Shown in pieces: positions 17,410-24,771 of a stretch of 39,965 bases of DNA. The stretch lies in the NCBI GenBank assembly GCA_964545075.1, contig CAZJFS010000025.1:1-39965 (forward strand), read 5' to 3'. The notes under the pieces were generated by a model. The model saw only the letters and a list, made by a program, of their open reading frames with translations, did not search any database and was not told where the DNA came from. The position numbers were made by a program, and so were the translations under genes. Numbering within the stretch: the first letter of the stretch is position 1; the number at the start of each line of letters is the position of its first letter. This stretch comes from DAOPXV01 sp035352535. Its GTDB lineage: Bacteria > Muiribacteriota > UBA9980.

Positions 17410-18756
17410 GGCGTATTTGAGATTCTTGATCTTTTTGTGGATCTCGTGCTCTATCCTGTCGCATATTTCATGAGCCTTTTGAATGTTTATATCGGGGTTC
17501 GTCACGCAGCGGATACTGGCGAAAATTTCCTTGTCCACCTTTTTTAATTCTATTTCACGGCATTTTGTAGCGGGATCGATTGAATTTGCCACGGCTTCGA
17601 TTTCTTTTTTTAAATCGGAATCTTTTACGCTCGCGCTTTTACAGTTGAGCGATTCAGCCGAAACTACGTCTATATGAGTGTTAATGGAGTTGAGCATTGG
17701 AAGCTCCTTAAGCACCGCTTTTTCAAATTCGGTAGTGGCGTTATGCGCGTCGGTCAGTGAAAGGTTCGGTTCTACGCCGATATGCAGTTCCAGGCATACC
17801 TTTTCATCGTCCAGTTTAAAAAAGGTTATATTGTGAGCTTCTTTTATGATCGAAAATGAACGGGCTATGCCGACTACCTTGTCTATCATTGAATCGCTTG
17901 CGCAGTTTACAGGGTCCAGATGTATCAATACGTCGGCGTTAGATATGATCTTTTTGACCTCTTCTTCGGCCTTGTGGGCTAAATTATGGGCATGCTCCAG
18001 AGGCAGCGCCCTTGAAACCGTTATGTTGGCGTCTACGAACGTTTCTGAACCGGCCACGCGGACGCGAAGGCGGCTGACGCGGTCTATATTTCCGACGGCT
18101 AATATTGAAGTTTCGATCTTATCGCTTAAACCTTCGGGAGCCCTGTCCATGAGGCAATTTATGGTTTCCTTTCCGAGCCTGTAACTTGCAAAGATGACCA
18201 GCAGCGCGACCGCGAGCGCTGCGATAGGATCTCCATAGGGATAGCCCATCTTAACGAATATCAAACCTATGATTACGACAACGGAACTGAGTATGTCTGA
18301 TGAAAAATGCAGCGCGTCGGCCATAAGGGCCTGTGAATTATATTTTTTAGCGATCCTGTAAAGCGCCGAGGAACGTGAATAATCTATTGCTATTGAAATT
18401 ACCATGACGACGAACGCCACGATCGTTACCTCGACATTTCCGCCCTGGCCGCGAAGCCTGTCCGTAGCCTCATGTATGATCCATACGCAAGTTACTAAAA
18501 GCAGGATAGTTTCGATAAGGGCCGAGAAGCTTTCTATCTTTCCGCGCCCGTAGTTGAATTTTTCATCGGGCGGTTTCGAGCTTAATTTTACCGCTATGTA
18601 GGTGATGAAGGCGGCCAGAAAATCAAGGCCTGAATGCAGCGCTTCGGATATTATACCGAGAGAGCCGGTTGAATATCCGACGATAAGTTTCATTAAAGTA
18701 AGAGCGACGGCTGCAAATACTGATGATTTGGCGACGCCCACTTTTTCTGTCGTCAT
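17374..18756 (-). CDS. Cation diffusion facilitator (CDF) transporter with three C-terminal domains
   Basis: CDF proteins export divalent metal ions by proton antiport. I place the start at the ATG at 18756, behind AGGA; a TTG at 18798 would add 14 residues with a poorer binding site. The protein (460 residues) has about six membrane segments in residues 10-200. Its metal-site motifs are HSGLD (His41/Asp45) and HFSSD (His150/Asp154), the His/Asp set usually seen in zinc-type members. Typical CDF proteins are near 300 residues. Here the C-terminal part contains three similar units of about 75 residues, each with an AH...E helix (EHAHNLAHKAEEEV, TDAHNATTEFEKAV, QKAHEICDRIEHEI). It is transcribed alone and divergently from the acyl-CoA operon. 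Confidence 0.92.
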   Translation of the reverse strand: MTTEKVGVAKSSVFAAVALTLMKLIVGYSTGSLGIISEALHSGLDFLAAFITYIAVKLSSKPPDEKFNYGRGKIESFSALIETILLLVTCVWIIHEATDRLRGQGGNVEVTIVAFVVMVISIAIDYSRSSALYRIAKKYNSQALMADALHFSSDILSSVVVIIGLIFVKMGYPYGDPIAALAVALLVIFASYRLGKETINCLMDRAPEGLSDKIETSILAVGNIDRVSRLRVRVAGSETFVDANITVSRALPLEHAHNLAHKAEEEVKKIISNADVLIHLDPVNCASDSMIDKVVGIARSFSIIKEAHNITFFKLDDEKVCLELHIGVEPNLSLTDAHNATTEFEKAVLKELPMLNSINTHIDVVSAESLNCKSASVKDSDLKKEIEAVANSIDPATKCREIELKKVDKEIFASIRCVTNPDINIQKAHEICDRIEHEIHKKIKNLKYALVHIEPDTAVD

Positions 18757-18841
18757 ATCTTCCTGTGAAAAAGGTTTGATATCGGTGTTTTGTTTCAAAA
18801 AAGCATCAACTCACTAATGATAAAATTAGAAAATTTAATGC

Positions 18842-18870
18842 AATTTAACAGAAAAAAAAAGAATTGTCAA
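18842..18870 (-). promoter_or_regulatory. Predicted promoter for the CDF gene
   Basis: On the minus strand, TTGACA (18870-18865) and TAAATT (18847-18842) are 17 bp apart. They lie in the 187-base region divergent from the acyl-CoA operon, close to that operon's own promoter. Confidence 0.55.
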
Positions 18871-18893
18871 TCAGTTTACATATATTGACACTT

Positions 18894-18922
18894 TTGACAA
18901 AGATGTGGTAAAATAATATAAA
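18894..18922 (+). promoter_or_regulatory. Predicted promoter of the acyl-CoA/mutase operon
   Basis: TTGACA (18894-18899) and TATAAA (18917-18922) have a 17-bp spacer. A second TTGACA sits nine bases upstream (18885-18890), in register with a weaker -10 (GTAAAA), so two overlapping promoters are possible. The seven genes downstream have gaps of 23 bases or less. Confidence 0.7.
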
Positions 18923-18985
18923 TTTTTTGCATATTAATATATATTTAGATTTAAATATATTTATAAAACGAAAGGAGACAAAAAA

Positions 18986-20125
18986 TTGAATTTCGAATTT
19001 AACGAAGAACAGATTCAGGTACGCGATATGGCCCGCGAATTTGCGCAGAATGAAATAGCCCCAAACGCGCGTCAATATGACGAGAAGGCTGAATTCCCGT
19101 GGCCGGTAATAAAAAAAATGGCTGAATTGAACCTTCTTGGAATGATGATACCGGAACAATACGGCGGCATGGATTTTGACGCTACGACCGTGGCGCTCGT
19201 AATAGAGGAAATTTCAAAGGCCGACGCGGCCTGCGGCGTTATTCTCGCCGTTCAGAACTCGCTCGGCTCTTCGACTCTTGTAAAATACGGCTCGGAGGAG
19301 CTTAAAGCCAAATACCTGCCTTCGATGGCGAGCGGCGAAAAGTTATGCGCTTTCGGGCTTACCGAAGCCGGCGCGGGCTCCGATTTTACCGCCATGACCA
19401 CCGTCGCGGAGGACAAGGGCGATCACTGGCTTATAAACGGCCGCAAATGCTTTATAACCAACGGCTCGACCGCGGAGACGTTCACGATAATAGCGATGAC
19501 CGATAAGAAAAAGGGCGCGCGCGGAATGAGCGCCTTCATAGTCGAAAAAAGCTTCCCAGGATTTTCGGTTGGAACGATCGAGAAAAAACTGGGTATAAGG
19601 GCTTCCGATACGACCGAAATAATATTTGATAACATAAAGGTTCCCAAGGAAAATCTTATAGGTAAAAAAGGTTACGGATATATCTACGCCATGGAGGCCC
19701 TTGATACGGGCCGCGTCGGCGTCGGCGCCCAGGCGCTTGGAATAGCTGAAGCCGCTTACGATGCGGCTCTCAAATATTCTAAAACAAGAATACAGTGGGG
19801 CGCGCCGATATCAAAACTTCAGGCGATCCAGTTCAAATTCGCCGATATGGCCACGAAGATCGAAGCTACCAGGCTCCTCGTGTACCGCGCGGCATATCTT
19901 AAGGACGCCGGGAAGCCCTATGTAAAAGAAGCTTCGATGGCTAAGGTCTTCGCCTCTGAAATGGCGACGTTCGTTACGCATCAGGCTATGCAGGTGATGG
20001 GCGGATACGGATACATGAAGGAATATAATATCGAAAGGTACTACCGCGACGCCCGCATTACTGAAATATACGAAGGAACTTCGGAGGTCCAGAGACACGT
20101 TATAGCGTCTCTTATCATGAAATAA
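18986..20125 (+). CDS. Acyl-CoA dehydrogenase (short/branched-chain type)
   Basis: This FAD enzyme introduces a trans-2 double bond into acyl-CoA and passes electrons to ETF. The 379-residue protein has the usual N-terminal helical domain, the flavin/substrate signature FGLTEAGAGSDFTAM, and ITNGSTAETF. Toward the end come RIQWGAPISKLQAIQ and QVMGGYGYMKEYNIERYYRD. The catalytic base is Glu363 in IYEGTSEVQR, the position used by butyryl-CoA and medium-chain enzymes, not the shifted one of isovaleryl-CoA dehydrogenase. The start is TTG, behind AAAGGAG with good spacing. It heads the operon. The electron-transfer flavoprotein is not in the window. Butyryl- or isobutyryl-CoA is a likely substrate from context. 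Confidence 0.94.
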   Translation: MNFEFNEEQIQVRDMAREFAQNEIAPNARQYDEKAEFPWPVIKKMAELNLLGMMIPEQYGGMDFDATTVALVIEEISKADAACGVILAVQNSLGSSTLVKYGSEELKAKYLPSMASGEKLCAFGLTEAGAGSDFTAMTTVAEDKGDHWLINGRKCFITNGSTAETFTIIAMTDKKKGARGMSAFIVEKSFPGFSVGTIEKKLGIRASDTTEIIFDNIKVPKENLIGKKGYGYIYAMEALDTGRVGVGAQALGIAEAAYDAALKYSKTRIQWGAPISKLQAIQFKFADMATKIEATRLLVYRAAYLKDAGKPYVKEASMAKVFASEMATFVTHQAMQVMGGYGYMKEYNIERYYRDARITEIYEGTSEVQRHVIASLIMK

Positions 20126-20147
20126 TAAATAAGCGAGGTCAGCCGTT

Positions 20148-21224
20148 ATGGACATTTTTGAAGAAATGCAAAAGCATGGCCATGAAGAATTAAATTTCTT
20201 CTATGAACGCGAATTCGATCTGAACGCGATCGTCGCGATACATAATTCAAACCCCGGTATGGCCCTCGGGCCGACCAAAGCTTATAACTATCTATACGAG
20301 GAAGAATCCATTTCCGAGGCTCTGAAATTATCTAAAAACACTACGTTTTCAGCGTCGATATTGAATTGCGATATCGGCGGCGCCGCCGGAATACTCATAC
20401 AGGACGAAGATCACCAGAACTCCGAAGGATACTTAAGGGCATATGGAAGGTTTTTAAGGTCCTTCGGAAAAAATTTCTGCACGCTTTCCGAATCAGGCCT
20501 CGTTCAAAAAGACATGTTTTTCGTCGCGAAGGAATTTTCTAACGTCATAGGACTTCCAAAATTTCGCGGCGGTCTCGGCGAGCCGTATTATTATATAGCA
20601 TACGGCGCATATTGCTGCATGCGCGCCTGCGCCAACGAAGTTTTCGGAAATCCTTCTCTCGATAAAAAACGTATTTTCGTGCAGGGCCTCGGCCCCACCG
20701 GAATACATCTCGTTAAAATGCTTTCACAGGAAGGCGCTATCTTATACATTACCGATGATCAATATGATAACGTGAAACGGATAAAGGACGAAATAACCAA
20801 CGTTTATATAGTTCGTCCAGAAGAATTTGAAAATATCGAGGTCGATATTTTTTCACCGTGCGCTAAAGACGGCGTAATAACGAAAAATTATATCGACGGA
20901 AAAAAGTGCAGGATAATAGCCGGAACGGCCAGAAGCCCTTTTTATTCCGACGACCTTTCAAAATACGCTTTGAAAGCCGGAATAATATACGCTCCGGATT
21001 TTGTTATGAACGCGGCTATAGCGATTTTCGCGGATTCCGAGATATCCGGCTACGACGCCGAGAACGTAAAGCATCATATCGAGCAGATATACGACATAAT
21101 GACCGAAATAATAATCAAGTCGAAGGAAACCGGGACCGCGACCGATGAGATAGCCGAAAAAATGTGCGTTGAAAGGCTTGATATAATAAGAAAGGTCAGA
21201 AAGATATATACGGGCTCATTTTAA
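20148..21224 (+). CDS. Leucine/Glu/Phe/Val dehydrogenase-family protein 1, catalytic lysines lost
   Basis: The 358-residue protein aligns end to end with leucine dehydrogenases: AIVAIHNSNPGMALGPTKAY near the start and a Rossmann loop GLGPTGIHLVKML followed by acidic TDD, as for NAD binding. In the real enzymes, one lysine (MTYK, Lys68) binds the substrate carboxylate and another (GGGK, Lys80) is catalytic. Here the same positions are Ser68 (NTTFS) and Ala80 (GGAA). The AEDVGT segment is also changed (LSESGL). Oxidative deamination is therefore doubtful although the fold and cofactor site look intact. It sits between acyl-CoA dehydrogenase and butyrate kinase, recalling the bcd-buk order of Bacillus branched-chain keto-acid operons. 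Automatic annotation as leucine dehydrogenase would probably be wrong. Confidence 0.85.
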   Translation: MDIFEEMQKHGHEELNFFYEREFDLNAIVAIHNSNPGMALGPTKAYNYLYEEESISEALKLSKNTTFSASILNCDIGGAAGILIQDEDHQNSEGYLRAYGRFLRSFGKNFCTLSESGLVQKDMFFVAKEFSNVIGLPKFRGGLGEPYYYIAYGAYCCMRACANEVFGNPSLDKKRIFVQGLGPTGIHLVKMLSQEGAILYITDDQYDNVKRIKDEITNVYIVRPEEFENIEVDIFSPCAKDGVITKNYIDGKKCRIIAGTARSPFYSDDLSKYALKAGIIYAPDFVMNAAIAIFADSEISGYDAENVKHHIEQIYDIMTEIIIKSKETGTATDEIAEKMCVERLDIIRKVRKIYTGSF

Positions 21225-21240
21225 TGACGGGGTGAGATAA

Positions 21241-22323
21241 GTGGAAGAAATCGAAAATAAGAAATATATATTAGCCATAAACCCTGGTTCGACCTCCACG
21301 AAGATAGCGTTATACGAGAATGAAACGCCGCTTTTCGTCCATAACATTTCCCACAATAAAAAAGACCTTGAAAAATTCAAGAATATAAACGAACAATATG
21401 AGTATCGTAAAAAGATGATATTAAAGATTGTTTCGGAAAAAAATTTCGACGTGGCGACCCTTTCGGCTATCGTCGCTCGCGGCGGGCTCATGAGGCCCAT
21501 TCAGGGCGGAACTTATACGGTAAACCAGAAGATGATAGACGATCTCATGGCCGGTTATTCAGGAAAACACGCGTCGAATCTGGCCGCCGTTATCGCCTAT
21601 GGCATAGCATGGGACCTTCGCATTCCATCGTTCGTAGTAGATCCGCCGGTCATCGATGAATTTACGCCGCTGTCCAAACTTACGGGCATACCGGAAATAA
21701 AGAGGCGCTCGATGCTTCATGCTTTAAATATCAGGGCGGTCGCGCGTCGGGAGTCCGTTTCAATAGGAAAAAAACTCGAAGATATCAACCTTATAGTCGC
21801 GCATATGGGCGGCGGCATTTCAATAGCGGCGCTCGAACATGGAAAGATAACCGACGGAACGAACGCGCTTTACGAAGGGCCGATGACGCCGGAACGAGCC
21901 GGAGCCTTACCGACCGGAGATATGATGGATATCGCCTATTCCGGAAAATATAAGACTAAAGAGGAATTATACGCGAAACTCGTCGGCAAGAGCGGGTTCA
22001 TGGCATATCTTAACACCAACTCGATGAAGGACGTCGAGGCGCTTTATAATAACGGCGACGAGATGGCTAAGCTTCTGATCGAGGGGATGGCCTATCAGAT
22101 TTCAAAATATATTGGCGCGATGGCCGCGGTTTTAAAAGGCGCGGTCGATAAGATAATAATAACGGGTGGAATGGCTTATTCAAAGCTTTTGACCGCTCTG
22201 ATAACCGACAGGGTTTCTTTTCTGGCCGGCGTAGCCATACATCCCGGAGAAGACGAGATGCGCGCCCTGGCTGAAGGGTGCTTGCGGGTCTTAAAAAACG
22301 AAGAGGCCGCGAAGGAATATTAG
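21241..22323 (+). CDS. buk: Butyrate kinase / branched-chain fatty acid kinase
   Basis: Butyrate kinase interconverts butyryl phosphate plus ADP with butyrate plus ATP; relatives accept isobutyrate or isovalerate. The 360-residue protein has the acetokinase-family phosphate-binding motif AINPGSTSTKIALY at the N-terminus, then ARGG, VAHMGGGISIAALEHG and IITGGMAYS. Length and motifs match Buk and not acetate kinase (about 400 residues). The start is GTG behind GGGGTGAG, 16 bases after the previous gene. No phosphotransbutyrylase is in the window, so the acyl-phosphate source must be encoded elsewhere. It lies between the two leucine-dehydrogenase-like genes. Confidence 0.94.
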   Translation: MEEIENKKYILAINPGSTSTKIALYENETPLFVHNISHNKKDLEKFKNINEQYEYRKKMILKIVSEKNFDVATLSAIVARGGLMRPIQGGTYTVNQKMIDDLMAGYSGKHASNLAAVIAYGIAWDLRIPSFVVDPPVIDEFTPLSKLTGIPEIKRRSMLHALNIRAVARRESVSIGKKLEDINLIVAHMGGGISIAALEHGKITDGTNALYEGPMTPERAGALPTGDMMDIAYSGKYKTKEELYAKLVGKSGFMAYLNTNSMKDVEALYNNGDEMAKLLIEGMAYQISKYIGAMAAVLKGAVDKIIITGGMAYSKLLTALITDRVSFLAGVAIHPGEDEMRALAEGCLRVLKNEEAAKEY

Positions 22324-22339
22324 CATTCGGGGGAAGTAA

Positions 22340-23356
22340 ATGTCAATGTTTTCAATAATAAAACAGACGAATTCCGAGCATATAAAATTCTGCGTTGAAA
22401 AAAGATCGAATTTCAAGGCTATAATAGCTATAAACAGCACGGCGCTCGGCCCCGCGCTGGGCGACATAACGTTCATACCCGATGAGTTCAATTATCGGGA
22501 AGCCGCGTCGTGCGCTTGCTTTCTTTCACAGAAACTTTCAAATATTTACGCTTTTCTCGGGCTTCATTTCGGCGGCGGCAAGATCATCGCGCAGGGGAAA
22601 CCCTCTCCGGGGTATGAAGAGGTTTATTTCAGGTCGCTTGCGCGTCACGTTAATAAGCTCAACGGAAGGTTCATAATCCGCTCTTCGTCTTATATAAATA
22701 AAAAATTGATCGATTACATAAAAATCGAGACGGACCGCATATTGCCTCAGAGCATCATAGTCAACGAGGATGTGAAGCTCAACAAGATCAAGCAGGTAGC
22801 TATGATAAACACGCTGAAGGAAGTTTCAACGAAGCTTTTTTCAAATCGTGATATTTCAAGATTGAATATCGGCCTTCTGGGGACCGACGATGACATTAAA
22901 AAGCTCTCATGGCTTATCGAAAAATTACCGTTGATCAAGGTTTTTGACGACGCGGCCAAGCTCCCTCACGGGACCGAAGATTTCGATATCCTCCTTCTTT
23001 CAGCTACTAGTTCCAACGCACCGAGGCTTATGGATATGTTCAAGGTGAATTTTAAGGCCGCCGTGGGAATATGCGAAGAGGAAGTCGATATGGAAGTTTA
23101 TGAGGACGTCATGTGGGCCAAGGGAATTCAGTATATTCCCGGATACCTCGTGGAAAATTTCGAATGTTTCTTTTTTTGCCAGGACAACGTAAATAAAATA
23201 ACCTCCGAACATATAGACCTTGGGCCTTTTGAAGTTTTCATACGCGAAAAACTGGCTTATCTGTTCGACGAATCAGCCAGGCGCAAGGAAAGAATAACAA
23301 GGATAATAAACGGTTTCGCCGACGCGAGAATCGAACGGCTGCAATTATTAAAATAG
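22340..23356 (+). CDS. Leucine/Glu/Phe/Val dehydrogenase-family protein 2, nucleotide-binding site lost
   Basis: This 338-residue protein is a distant relative of leucine dehydrogenase. Its N-terminal half keeps FKAIIAINSTALGPALGDI and FGGGK with the catalytic-type lysine (Lys81). The second lysine position is Ile69, and the AEDVGT segment is unrecognisable. The Rossmann half is much degenerated: the GxGxxG loop is replaced by LLGTDDDI, so NAD binding is unlikely. Decay is thus complementary to that of the protein at 20148-21224. The ATG follows GGGGGAAG, and the gene is embedded in the operon 16 bases after buk. It may be a partner or regulatory subunit. I know of no characterised protein of this shape. 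Confidence 0.75.
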   Translation: MSMFSIIKQTNSEHIKFCVEKRSNFKAIIAINSTALGPALGDITFIPDEFNYREAASCACFLSQKLSNIYAFLGLHFGGGKIIAQGKPSPGYEEVYFRSLARHVNKLNGRFIIRSSSYINKKLIDYIKIETDRILPQSIIVNEDVKLNKIKQVAMINTLKEVSTKLFSNRDISRLNIGLLGTDDDIKKLSWLIEKLPLIKVFDDAAKLPHGTEDFDILLLSATSSNAPRLMDMFKVNFKAAVGICEEEVDMEVYEDVMWAKGIQYIPGYLVENFECFFFCQDNVNKITSEHIDLGPFEVFIREKLAYLFDESARRKERITRIINGFADARIERLQLLK

Positions 23357-23379
23357 AATTGGGAGCGGGTGGATATATA

Positions 23380-23781
23380 ATGGAAGATAAAATTAAGGTT
23401 TTAATAGCCAAACCGGGTCTTGACGGGCATGATCGCGGCGCTAAAGTCGTCGCCCGTGCATTTCGCGACGCCGGGTTTGAAGTAATATACACGGGGCTGC
23501 GCCAGACCCCGGAACAGATAGTCAACGCCGCGATAGAAGAGGACGTCGACGCTATAGGCGTTTCGATATTATCCGGCGCGCACAATCATTGCTTTTCTGA
23601 AATAATGACCCTTTTGAAAAATAACGGCGTGGACGATATGATGGTCTTCGGCGGAGGCATAATTCCTGAAAGCGACGTCACGTATCTTAAAAGCATAGGC
23701 GTCGCCGAAATATTCGGGCCCGGAACGCCTACCGACGACACCATAAAATTCGTTAAAACAAACATATCGAAGAAGGAATAA
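23380..23781 (+). CDS. B12-binding small subunit of an acyl-CoA mutase
   Basis: The 133-residue protein is one cobalamin-binding domain of the type found at the C-terminus of methylmalonyl-CoA mutase or as the separate IcmB subunit. The lower-ligand motif is DGHDRG near residue 15, with the downstream SILSGAH and FGGG loops that hold the nucleotide tail. I start at the ATG at 23380, behind GGGTGGA; a TTG at 23359 would add seven residues and run through that binding site. It lies three bases before the GTPase gene and works with the large subunit at 24771-26444. The Phe/Gln pair of that subunit argues for isobutyryl-CoA over methylmalonyl-CoA as substrate. Confidence 0.93.
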   Translation: MEDKIKVLIAKPGLDGHDRGAKVVARAFRDAGFEVIYTGLRQTPEQIVNAAIEEDVDAIGVSILSGAHNHCFSEIMTLLKNNGVDDMMVFGGGIIPESDVTYLKSIGVAEIFGPGTPTDDTIKFVKTNISKKE

Positions 23782-23784
23782 AAT

Positions 23785-24771
23785 ATGTCCTTTGACGCCA
23801 CGCTTGTGGGTAAATTTCTCAATAAAGAAAAAAGGGCATGCGCCAGGCTTATTTCGATAGTCGAGGACAGGCGTCCCGGCTTCGGCGAATATCTCGAAAA
23901 ACTCCAGCCGCATACCGGCAGGGCTTTCGTCGTTGGCATAACCGGGCCTCCCGGCGTCGGGAAGAGTACGCTCGTAAACAAGCTTGCCGCCTTATATCTG
24001 GCGGATAAAGAATCAAAAAATTCGGTGGGCGTGATAGCGGTCGATCCCTCGTCGCCTTTCACCGGCGGCGCGATACTTGGCGACCGCATAAGGATCGGCG
24101 AGGTCGGAACGAATTCCGATTTTTATTTCAGGTCCATGAGCAGCCGTGGAAGCCTCGGCGGACTTGCCGAAGCCACCAACGACGTGATAAGGGTCCTGGA
24201 CGCTTTCGGTAAAAATATGATAATAGTCGAAACCGTCGGAACCGGTCAAAACGAAGTGGATATAATGCGATCCTGCGACACTACCGTCGTCGTAATGATG
24301 CCCGGCGCCGGCGACGACATACAGGCCCAGAAGGCTGGAATACTCGAGATAGGAAATATTTTCGTCATAAACAAGGCTGACCGCGACGGGGCGCACAGGA
24401 CGCTCCGCGAGATACAGATGACGATCGAGATGAACCCTATGAACTTCGATTACGAGATCCCGATACTTCTGGCTAAATCTAACGTAGGCGAAGGGATCGA
24501 GGAATTGAAAAACGCCATCGACACCCATAAAAAATACCTTGAAAAAAGCGGAAAGCTCGAAAAAAACAGGGCCGAGCGTAATATCAGGACTCTCGAGGAG
24601 CTTGTTTACAGAAAGACCATGGACAGGATAAAAAAAAGGTTCCTGGCTTCGGGCGAATGTTCCGAAATAGAAAGAATAGTGGGCGACGGGACTATAAGCC
24701 CGCACGCCGGCAGCGAAAAAATAATGGAACTGATGGAAGATAAAATATTAAATATTTCAGGTGATGTATAA
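23785..24771 (+). CDS. meaB: MeaB/ArgK-family GTPase chaperone of the B12 mutase
   Basis: MeaB-type G proteins load adenosylcobalamin into acyl-CoA mutases and protect or repair them. The 328-residue protein has the Walker A loop GPPGVGKS at 54-61. VDPSSPFTGGAILGDRIRI, ETVGTGQNEVDI and the base-specificity motif NKAD follow. Length is normal for the family. Its stop codon shares one base with the ATG of the mutase large subunit (TAATG), so the two are translated together. The gene order, B12 domain then GTPase then mutase, matches the domain order of the fused enzyme IcmF. Confidence 0.95.
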   Translation: MSFDATLVGKFLNKEKRACARLISIVEDRRPGFGEYLEKLQPHTGRAFVVGITGPPGVGKSTLVNKLAALYLADKESKNSVGVIAVDPSSPFTGGAILGDRIRIGEVGTNSDFYFRSMSSRGSLGGLAEATNDVIRVLDAFGKNMIIVETVGTGQNEVDIMRSCDTTVVVMMPGAGDDIQAQKAGILEIGNIFVINKADRDGAHRTLREIQMTIEMNPMNFDYEIPILLAKSNVGEGIEELKNAIDTHKKYLEKSGKLEKNRAERNIRTLEELVYRKTMDRIKKRFLASGECSEIERIVGDGTISPHAGSEKIMELMEDKILNISGDV

